DNA from: an uncultured Shinella sp. | GTDB lineage: Bacteria > Pseudomonadota > Alphaproteobacteria > Rhizobiales > Rhizobiaceae | DNA length: 11,049 nucleotides | Assembly: GCF_946479415.1 (NCBI RefSeq) | Contig: NZ_CAMLFY010000137.1 | Span: forward strand, 1-11,049 | Reading direction: 5' to 3' | Part shown: positions 5,802-11,049 of the stretch, piece after piece | Layout of the letters: each line of letters opens with the position of its first letter | How positions within the stretch are numbered: the first letter of the stretch is position 1 | Notes under the pieces: generated by a model | The model's input: only the letters and a program-made list of their open reading frames with translations | Database searches by the model: none | Told to the model about the DNA's origin: nothing | Program-made: the position numbers and the translations under genes

Positions 5802-7916
5802 TTACCCCGTGATCTTGGAGAAGTCGGCAACCGTGCCGGTCGCCGAACGGATGGCGGCCAGGAGCGCCAGACGATTGGCGCGGATCGCCGGGTCCTCGTC
5901 GTTGACGAGCACGTCGGTGAAGAACTGGTCGACCGGGCCGCGCAGCGTCGAGAGCGCCTCCATGGCCGAGCGGAAGTCTTCCTTGGCAACGGCGGCAGCC
6001 GCATCCTTCGAGGCGCTTTCCACGGCGGCGTAGAGCGCCTTTTCCGCATCGAGCAGCAGGAGGGCGGGCGACACCGCGCCGTCGACGACGGTGCCCTTCT
6101 TCTCCTCGGCGGCAAGAAGCTGCGTGGCGCGCTTGGTGCCGGCGAGCAGGTTCTGGCCCTCTTCCGAGGTGATGAAGGCCGTCAGCGCCTCGACGCGACG
6201 GGCGACCATCAGCAGGTCGTCAGCCTCGGGCGTCAGGACGGCGTCGATGAGATCGTGGCGCGCGCCCATGTCGCGGAGATAAACTTTGAGACGATCGTGG
6301 AAGAAGGCGATCAGATCCGGGTCCTTCGCCACCGAAGCGAGCGGAAGACGGACATTTTTTTCAAGCAGCATGCGGATGACGCCAAGCGCGGCTCGGCGCA
6401 GTGCATAGGGATCCTTCGAGCCGGTCGGCTTTTCATCGATGGCCCAGAAACCGACCAGCGTATCCAGCTTGTCGGCGAGCGCCACGGTGAGGCCGACCTT
6501 TTCGGCGGGCAGACGGTCGGAGGGGCCGTTCGGCTTCCAGTGATCCTCGATCGCGGCCGCGACGGCGGCGTCCTCGCCCTGCAGCGCCGCATATTTGCGG
6601 CCCATGATACCCTGCAATTCCGGGAATTCGCCGACGGCTTCGGTGCGCAGGTCCGCCTTGGCGAGCACCACGGCACGGTCGACAAGCGCGAGGTCCGCAC
6701 CGACGACGGGCGCGAGTTCGGCGGCGAGCTTGCGGATGCGTTCGACGCGGGCACCCTGCGTGCCGAGCTTGGCGTGGAACGTCACGTTCAGCGCGTCGAG
6801 CTTGGCCATGCGCTGGTCGAGCGGCTTGGCGAGATCGAGGTTGAATTTCGCGGCCGAGGCTTCGAGCGTTTCGAGATCGGGCAGATTGCCCTGGTCGCGC
6901 AGCCAGAAATGCTTGGCATCAGACAGGCGGGCGCGCACGACCTTGCCGTTGCCGTGCACGATCTCCTTGCCGCCGTCCTTCGCCTCGATATTGGAAACGA
7001 GGATGAAGTGGTTGGACAGCGTTTCGGCGCCCGGCTTGCGGGTGACGAAACATTTCTGGTTCGTCTTGATGGTGAGGCGGATGATTTCCGAGGGGATCGC
7101 CAGGAACTCTTCCTCGAAGGTGCCCATCAGCACCTGCGGCCACTCGACGAGGCCGGAGACTTCCTCCAGCAGGCCCTCGTCCTCGACGAGCTCAAGGCCA
7201 TTGGCGAAGGCGATGTTGGCAGCGTCCGTCGCGATGATCTGCTTGCGACGCTCGGCATCGAGCACGACCTTGGCCTTTTCGAGGTTCGAGACATAGTCCT
7301 CGAAGCGGCGCACGGTGATGGCCTCGGGCGCATGGAAGCGGTGGCCATAGGTGACATTGCCGGCGACGATGCCGCCGACCTCGAAGGGCACGACGCGCGT
7401 CTCTTCGGTTTCCGAGCCGAAGGTGCAGACGATCGATTGCAGCGGGCGCACCCATTGCAGCGAGCCGGGCTTGGCCGAGCCGGCGCCGGAGCGCATCGGC
7501 TTCGGCCAGGGGAAATTCCTGATGATGCCGGGCATCACGCCGGCAATGATCTCATCCGCCGGACGGCCGGGCTTGACGACATGGGCAACGTAGAAATCAC
7601 CCTTCTTCGGATCCGAGTGGACATGCGCCTCGGAAATCGAAGTGAGGCCCGCCTTGCGCAGAAAGCCCTGGATCGCCTGCTCGGGTGCGGAGGTCGCCGG
7701 TCCCTTGATATCCTCGCGCACATCGCTCGAACGGGCATTGAGGCCGCGGATGTCGAGCGTGAGGCGGCGCGGCGTCCAATATTCGCGCGCGCCCTCATAG
7801 GTCAGGCCCGCCTCGACCAGTGCATCGGTCAGGAGCTTCTTCAGGTCGCCTGCCGCCTTGCGCTGCATGCGGGCGGGAATTTCCTCGGAGCGGAGTTCAA
7901 GCAGAAGATCGGGCAT
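5802..7916 (-). CDS. glyS: Glycine--tRNA ligase beta subunit GlyS
   Basis: A full-length 704-aa beta subunit of the bacterial alpha2beta2 glycyl-tRNA synthetase, which charges tRNA-Gly in the cytosol. The alpha subunit (GlyQ) holds much of the adenylation site, and beta supplies tRNA binding and essential parts of the active complex. Family landmarks are [14 protein letters not shown] at the N-terminus (4-17), WTPRRL (47-52), EVSGLVEWP (252-260), [18 protein letters not shown] (422-439) and [10 protein letters not shown] then [10 protein letters not shown] (483-508) of the HD-like domain. The C-terminal ~110 residues form the anticodon-binding-like helical region. glyQ is not in this window; upstream on this strand are DUF2207 and lemA instead, so the expected glyQ-glyS adjacency is interrupted or glyQ lies beyond the right edge. 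The ATG at 7916 has only a poor ribosome binding site. DUF523 follows 13 nt downstream. Confidence 0.97.
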   Translation of the reverse strand: MPDLLLELRSEEIPARMQRKAAGDLKKLLTDALVEAGLTYEGAREYWTPRRLTLDIRGLNARSSDVREDIKGPATSAPEQAIQGFLRKAGLTSISEAHVHSDPKKGDFYVAHVVKPGRPADEIIAGVMPGIIRNFPWPKPMRSGAGSAKPGSLQWVRPLQSIVCTFGSETEETRVVPFEVGGIVAGNVTYGHRFHAPEAITVRRFEDYVSNLEKAKVVLDAERRKQIIATDAANIAFANGLELVEDEGLLEEVSGLVEWPQVLMGTFEEEFLAIPSEIIRLTIKTNQKCFVTRKPGAETLSNHFILVSNIEAKDGGKEIVHGNGKVVRARLSDAKHFWLRDQGNLPDLETLEASAAKFNLDLAKPLDQRMAKLDALNVTFHAKLGTQGARVERIRKLAAELAPVVGADLALVDRAVVLAKADLRTEAVGEFPELQGIMGRKYAALQGEDAAVAAAIEDHWKPNGPSDRLPAEKVGLTVALADKLDTLVGFWAIDEKPTGSKDPYALRRAALGVIRMLLEKNVRLPLASVAKDPDLIAFFHDRLKVYLRDMGARHDLIDAVLTPEADDLLMVARRVEALTAFITSEEGQNLLAGTKRATQLLAAEEKKGTVVDGAVSPALLLLDAEKALYAAVESASKDAAAAVAKEDFRSAMEALSTLRGPVDQFFTDVLVNDEDPAIRANRLALLAAIRSATGTVADFSKITG

Positions 7917-7948
7917 CGGGGGTCACTGACTGGTGGTTTTTCGACTGG

Positions 7949-7970
7949 CCGGGGACTTAGCAAGCCCCGG
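7949..7970. terminator. Hairpin between the DUF2207 gene and glyS (terminator or glyS leader structure)
   Basis: CCGGGG (7949-7954) pairs with CCCCGG (7965-7970). Inside, CTT and AAG can pair after a bulged A, leaving a 3-nt loop. It lies 31 nt past the DUF2207 stop and 32 nt before the glyS ATG. On the transcribed strand it is not followed by a U-run. It may therefore be a weak terminator of the lemA-DUF2207 unit or a leader hairpin affecting glyS. Confidence 0.45.
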
Positions 7971-8001
7971 CGCAAATGTCATCCGCCCAATGCCGAAAAG
8001 T

Positions 8002-9936
8002 CTACCAGCCGCCCCCGCCGCCACCGCCGCCGCCACCACCGGAGGAGCCGCCACCCGAGGAGAAGCCGGAGGACGAGCTTTTCGGCGGGTCGGGCAGCGA
8101 GGATGTCATGGTGCTCGCCATGGAGCCGGCAAAGCCGCCCATGCGATCGGAGAAGCTGCCGGAGGAGAAACTGTCGCCGTGATACCAAGCGGGGTGGTAG
8201 CTCGCCGCCGCACCGGCCGCAGCCGCTGCCAAAAGCCAGCGGTCGAAGGTCTCAGCCCAGGGCTTTTCCACGCCGAGCGCGACGGCATAGGGCAGCAAGG
8301 TCTCGAAATGGCGCGGCGACATATCAGGCACGCCGGCCATGTTCATTCGGTCCTTTTCGGCCAGCGTCAGATATTGCCGCAGGCCCTCGATACCATCCAT
8401 CATCTTCCGTCCGAGCGGCGTGGGCGCCCCCATCAGGAAGAAGAAGACGAGATTTGTGACGACGATGCCGCCGATGGCGGCAAAGAGCGGCAGATGGCCG
8501 TTCGCCGCGCTGGTGGCAAAGAGCGCGATCGCGATGCCACCGAACACCGTGAGGAAGATGGTGCCGACAAAGGCGATGATGACGACGGCGACGATGCGGG
8601 CACCGAGCGACGATGACCGCTTGAAATTCTGCCCGAGCGCCACGGCGAAGATCGAAATGAAGACCGAGGCGAAAATCGGCACCACGACCAGCACGATGCC
8701 TTCCTCCGGCAGCGAGCCGAAGAGGAGGAGACCGGCAAGGCAGGCAAGCGACAGCAGAATGCCGCCGATCGCCTGCGGCCAGTTGGCGAGGTAATATTTG
8801 CGCCGGTGCTCCTTTTCCATCGCATCGCGGAAATCGTTGCCGAGCGTCTGCACGCGCTTGCCGTTCGATTTGTCGATGACGAGGCTGGAGCCCGCAGCCC
8901 CGAGCGCGCCGAGCAGGCCTTTTTCACCGGTCGGCAGATCGCCCGCGACGGGCTTGTCGGTCCTCGTCACGACGATGGATTTTTTCAGATCCTCGAGGTT
9001 CACCAAGCCCTTGACGGCCAGATTGAGGAAGGACGCGGACACCGCCGTCCAGCCCTGCCCGCCAAAACCCTTCTCGTCGATATAGTTGGCGAGGGCGGGC
9101 GAGATGCCTTCCGGCGCATCCCAGCGCGGCACGACGACGCCGGCAGGCGGATCGCGGCCGACGGAGGCCCAGGCCCAGAGATAATAGCCGACGACGAGGA
9201 TGAGGCCGCCGAAGGCGAGGAAGAGGTTTCTGTTGTCCTTGAGGAACAACGCGCGTTCCTCCGCCGCCGTCGGCCTAGTGATGCTGCCGGCCGGCATCTT
9301 CACGCCGATCGTCAGCCCTTCCATGGCGCCGAGTTCGCGGGTGGTTTCGAAAAAGGCCTGGTTGCCGCGGTTTTCGGCGCGCGCATTCTTGTCCGTCGCA
9401 CCGAGCGGACCGGTGAAATAGGTGAGCTCCTCAGGCTTCACGCCTTCCGGCAGGGTGACGGTCGCGGTCGCGCGGTGGATCGGGAAGGCCCACTCCGTGC
9501 CGGTGACGTTCCAGAACAGCTCGTCATGGCTATCGAAGAAGCGGATCTGCCGCGTCGTCTCATAGGTCAGGCGATATTGGTGGAAACCGGGATCGAGCAG
9601 CACGTCGGCCGAACCGAAATAGATGCGCACGCCGCGGCGGATGGTTTCCGTATGATAGGGCTCGGGCCTGCCGTCGCGCTCGACGCTCAGGATCTTGAAG
9701 CCGACCTCCAGCTCCCGTCCGTTCGCATCGACGAAGGTCAGCGGGAAATCGCGATAGATGCCGCGGCGGATCTGGTTGCCCTCGGCATAGACGCGGATCG
9801 TCTCCGCCACCGTCAGCGTACCGCTCTTCGCCACCGTGATATCGGAATTGTAGCGGTCGAAATATTCTTCCGCCCGCGCCGCGCCACCGACGAGGACGAA
9901 AAAGCACAGAGCCAGGAAAGCAGCAATCCGCGTCAT
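8002..9936 (-). CDS. DUF2207 domain-containing membrane protein with poly-glycine C-terminus
   Basis: A 644-aa envelope protein. Residues 1-22 are a signal peptide (cleavage after AARA). Residues ~23-230 form the extracytoplasmic DUF2207 domain, with IRRGIYRDFP (56-65) and ELFWNVTGTEWAFPI (139-153), both characteristic. A membrane segment (about 238-258) leads into a cytosolic part with PRWDAPEGISPALANYI (270-286). Four further hydrophobic segments fall at about 388-408, 412-435, 447-473 and 481-503. The tail is Ser/Gly-rich and ends in eleven consecutive glycines and a terminal Trp (633-644), a common ending in this family. The biochemical role is unknown. Members are often encoded next to LemA, as here: the lemA stop is 14 nt upstream and CGGAG precedes the ATG, so the two are almost certainly co-transcribed. 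A partner relationship is inferred. The GCC/ACC-rich DNA of the poly-Gly tract could slip in replication. Confidence 0.9.
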   Translation of the reverse strand: MTRIAAFLALCFFVLVGGAARAEEYFDRYNSDITVAKSGTLTVAETIRVYAEGNQIRRGIYRDFPLTFVDANGRELEVGFKILSVERDGRPEPYHTETIRRGVRIYFGSADVLLDPGFHQYRLTYETTRQIRFFDSHDELFWNVTGTEWAFPIHRATATVTLPEGVKPEELTYFTGPLGATDKNARAENRGNQAFFETTRELGAMEGLTIGVKMPAGSITRPTAAEERALFLKDNRNLFLAFGGLILVVGYYLWAWASVGRDPPAGVVVPRWDAPEGISPALANYIDEKGFGGQGWTAVSASFLNLAVKGLVNLEDLKKSIVVTRTDKPVAGDLPTGEKGLLGALGAAGSSLVIDKSNGKRVQTLGNDFRDAMEKEHRRKYYLANWPQAIGGILLSLACLAGLLLFGSLPEEGIVLVVVPIFASVFISIFAVALGQNFKRSSSLGARIVAVVIIAFVGTIFLTVFGGIAIALFATSAANGHLPLFAAIGGIVVTNLVFFFLMGAPTPLGRKMMDGIEGLRQYLTLAEKDRMNMAGVPDMSPRHFETLLPYAVALGVEKPWAETFDRWLLAAAAAGAAASYHPAWYHGDSFSSGSFSDRMGGFAGSMASTMTSSLPDPPKSSSSGFSSGGGSSGGGGGGGGGGGW

Positions 9937-9950
9937 AAAACGCTCCGGGA

Positions 9951-10499
9951 TCAGAATTTCACGGTCGGCACGGCGCGGTCGGCCGGGTTGTCGATCTCGA
10001 AATAGGGCGCCTTGGCGAATTTGAAGACATTTGCCACGAGGTTCGACGGGAAGCTCTCGACCTTGACGTTGAGATCGCGCGCCGCACCGTTGTAGTAGCG
10101 CCGCGACATCTGGATCTCGCCTTCGGTGGTCTCCAGCGTCTGCTGCAATTCGGCGAAATTCTCGTTGGCCTTGAGGTCCGGATAGGCTTCGGCGAGCGCG
10201 AAGATGCGGCCGAGCGCCTGGCTCAGCATGCCCTCTGCGGCCGCACGGCCGGCAACATCGCCCGCCGGCACGGCCTGGGCGCGGTTGCGCAGCTCCACGA
10301 CCTTTTCCAGCGTCTCCTTTTCGTGCGCGGCATAGCCCTTCACGGTTTCCAGGAGGTTGGGGATGAGATCGGCACGACGCTTCAGCTGCACGTCGATGCC
10401 CGACCAGGCCTCTTCCTTGACCTGGCGCGCACGCACGAGGCCGTTGTAGATGATGATGGCGTAGATGACGACAACAGCCGCAATTGCCAGACCGATCAT
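9951..10499 (-). CDS. lemA: LemA family protein
   Basis: A 182-aa protein with a single N-terminal membrane segment (residues 2-19, MIGLAIAAVVVIYAIIIYNG) and a long helical domain. LemA-family landmarks are AWSGIDVQLKRRADLIPNLL (31-50) with ETVKGYAAHE following, and AYPDLKANENF (105-115), GEIQMSRRYYNGAARDLN (127-144) and VESFPSNLVA (147-156). LemA proteins are thought to be membrane-anchored helical-bundle proteins with the bulk outside the cytoplasm, but their activity is not established. The ATG at 10499 is chosen because a GGAG lies 6 nt upstream and the membrane anchor begins there. Longer in-frame starts, up to 10607, would add an unconserved proline-rich stretch. It is the first gene of the lemA-DUF2207 unit and is transcribed away from the 65-aa gene. 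Confidence 0.95.
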   Translation of the reverse strand: MIGLAIAAVVVIYAIIIYNGLVRARQVKEEAWSGIDVQLKRRADLIPNLLETVKGYAAHEKETLEKVVELRNRAQAVPAGDVAGRAAAEGMLSQALGRIFALAEAYPDLKANENFAELQQTLETTEGEIQMSRRYYNGAARDLNVKVESFPSNLVANVFKFAKAPYFEIDNPADRAVPTVKF

Positions 10500-10696
10500 G
10501 GGGTTCTCCGCTCCTCTGTTCTCTCGCTGAAACTTAGCACTCGCCGCGCCGCTGGAAAGCCCTTTCGGGGCCGGCGCCGGCAGTCCTTGCATCGATAGCA
10601 TCACCACATTCGGGACCTGTCACCGCGGGAACCGCGCGCGGACGCGCTTTGGCCGATAGTCGCTTCATCGCCAACACGAACCTTGAAGCCACCGCC
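10500..10696. other. Divergent intergenic region between lemA and the 65-aa gene
   Basis: About 200 nt that should hold both promoters. I see the lemA ribosome binding site (GGAG about 6 nt before its ATG, with a second GAGGAG just upstream), a perfect 12-bp palindrome GCCGGCGCCGGC (10570-10581), and a GCATC-GATA-GCATC direct repeat near 10590. No consensus -35/-10 pair stood out. GGAAC at 10628-10632 lacks a CGTT at the right distance. Confidence 0.35.
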
Positions 10697-10894
10697 ATGA
10701 AAGCCCTCATCTTCACCCTCAACGTCCTCGGTTTCACCGCCCTGTTTCTCGCCTACACGATGGGCGCCTCGGTCGACCGTCCGACGGGTGTACGCCGGGC
10801 TCTCCAGACCTATGCCGGCCAGCTCCCCACCGGCGCCTTCCCCACCCTGAAGCCCGTCTGGGAACTCGGCGTGAAGGTCTCCTCGCAGGCTTGA
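10697..10894 (+). CDS. 65-aa hypothetical small single-pass membrane protein
   Basis: I do not recognise a family. The N-terminus MKALIFTLNVLGFTALFLAY is one hydrophobic segment (residues ~3-22), either a signal anchor or a signal peptide. A short soluble part follows with TMGASVDRPTGVRRALQTYA and then a Pro-rich region with LPTGAFPTLKPVWELGVKVS. The ATG at 10697 is taken because the hydrophobic segment follows at once. The in-frame TTG at 10649 would add 16 polar residues without a better ribosome binding site, and the site before the ATG is itself weak. Coding status is supported by the coherent membrane segment, and by the strong terminator 15 nt after the stop. The conclusion that this is a real small gene is moderately secure; its function is unknown. 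Confidence 0.65.
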   Translation: MKALIFTLNVLGFTALFLAYTMGASVDRPTGVRRALQTYAGQLPTGAFPTLKPVWELGVKVSSQA

Positions 10895-10909
10895 GGGTTT
10901 TCCTCCCAA

Positions 10910-10950
10910 AGCAAAAAAGCCATCCGGCAGGCCCGGATGGCTTTTTTGCT
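10910..10950. terminator. Strong bidirectional rho-independent terminator
   Basis: Perfectly complementary 18-nt arms (10910-10927 and 10933-10950) flank a 5-nt loop CAGGC. The inner GC-rich stem is GCCATCCGG/CCGGATGGC. A run of six A on the left and six T on the right supplies a U-tract in either direction. It terminates the 65-aa gene on the plus strand and whatever comes from beyond the right edge on the minus strand. Confidence 0.93.
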
Positions 10951-10998
10951 AGGTAGCGCATTCGAGTGCCGCCCGGACGGCGTATCCCCTCTATCGTC

Positions 10999-11021
10999 AT
11001 CCTCGGGCTTGACCCGAGGAT
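10999..11021. repeat. Dispersed alphaproteobacterial palindromic repeat
   Basis: The arms ATCCTCGGG (10999-11007) and CCCGAGGAT (11013-11021) flank CTTGA. The context, starting TCGTCATCCTCGGGCTTGAC and followed by a CCATCCACA tail, is a short palindromic sequence that I recall as scattered through many rhizobial intergenic regions. It lies beyond the terminator and near the window edge. Confidence 0.6.
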
Positions 11022-11049
11022 CCATCCACACCCGCTGAGTTTGCCGCGT

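Noticed and set aside
5789..6115. Extension of the DUF523 frame upstream into glyS
   Set aside because: The extension overlaps the glyS 3' end out of frame and is Arg/Ser/Pro-rich. The family begins at MAGKILISACL (ATG 5788).
7917..8001. T-box riboswitch ahead of glyS
   Set aside because: The leader is only 85 nt and lacks the T-box sequence and Stem I features; T-boxes are also not expected in this group of bacteria.
5769..8459. A very long (896-codon) open frame on the plus strand
   Set aside because: It is antisense to glyS and the end of the DUF2207 gene, both of which carry clear family motifs. The translation has no recognisable domain and the low-complexity Arg/His composition of a GC-rich shadow frame.
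8806..10005. 399-codon plus-strand open frame
   Set aside because: Antisense to the DUF2207 gene, with shadow-type composition and no ribosome binding site or family signal.
10628..10652. A second GGAAC upstream of the 65-aa gene as a possible EcfG promoter
   Set aside because: Sixteen nucleotides downstream the sequence is TTGG rather than CGTT, so the -10 element is missing.

Overview
The window is about 64% GC by eye and has the look of an alphaproteobacterial, most likely Rhizobiaceae (Rhizobium/Agrobacterium/Shinella/Ensifer-like), chromosome. Signs of this are the gene content, CTTGAC-type -35 motifs, a general-stress-response (EcfG/RpoE2-type) promoter, and the palindromic intergenic repeats typical of rhizobia. 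No phage, transposase, integrase, CRISPR array, tRNA or rRNA was seen. Codon use looks uniform. It reads as core chromosome with housekeeping genes and a few poorly characterised small or envelope proteins.

Layout, left to right. (1) 2-793, +: the C-terminal part of a cyclopropane-fatty-acid-synthase-family methyltransferase whose 5' end lies outside the window. It converges on ubiA (848-1831, -) across a perfect 22-bp palindrome. (2) Upstream of ubiA on the same strand is a MipA/OmpV outer-membrane protein gene (1889-2698, -, TTG start). An 11-bp-arm inverted repeat between them overlaps a candidate ubiA promoter that would give a nearly leaderless mRNA. (3) Divergent from mipA is a 79-aa helical orphan gene (2867-3106, +) behind an exact GGAAC-N16-CGTT promoter. 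(4) A 159-bp intergenic element of two near-identical 46-bp inverted copies (3124-3282) separates it from purD (3363-4634, +). (5) purD is followed by a 153-aa exported CxxC protein (4741-5202, +) resembling the rhizobial HPE1-like family. (6) A structured convergent intergenic region leads to a minus-strand block read from right to left: lemA (9951-10499), a DUF2207 membrane protein (8002-9936), glyS (5802-7916) and a stand-alone DUF523/TudS-type protein (5303-5788). lemA and DUF2207 are 14 nt apart, and glyS and DUF523 are 13 nt apart. A hairpin lies between the two pairs. (7) Divergent from lemA is a 65-aa single-pass membrane protein gene (10697-10894, +). It ends in a very strong bidirectional terminator, followed by a dispersed rhizobial palindrome at the right edge.

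Functionally the window mixes membrane lipid modification (Cfa family), ubiquinone synthesis (UbiA), purine synthesis (PurD), translation (GlyS beta subunit) and envelope proteins (MipA, LemA, DUF2207, HPE1-like). I see no single multi-gene novel system. The best leads are the stress-promoter-driven orphan, the glyS-DUF523 coupling, the HPE1-like secreted protein and the ubiA promoter palindrome.
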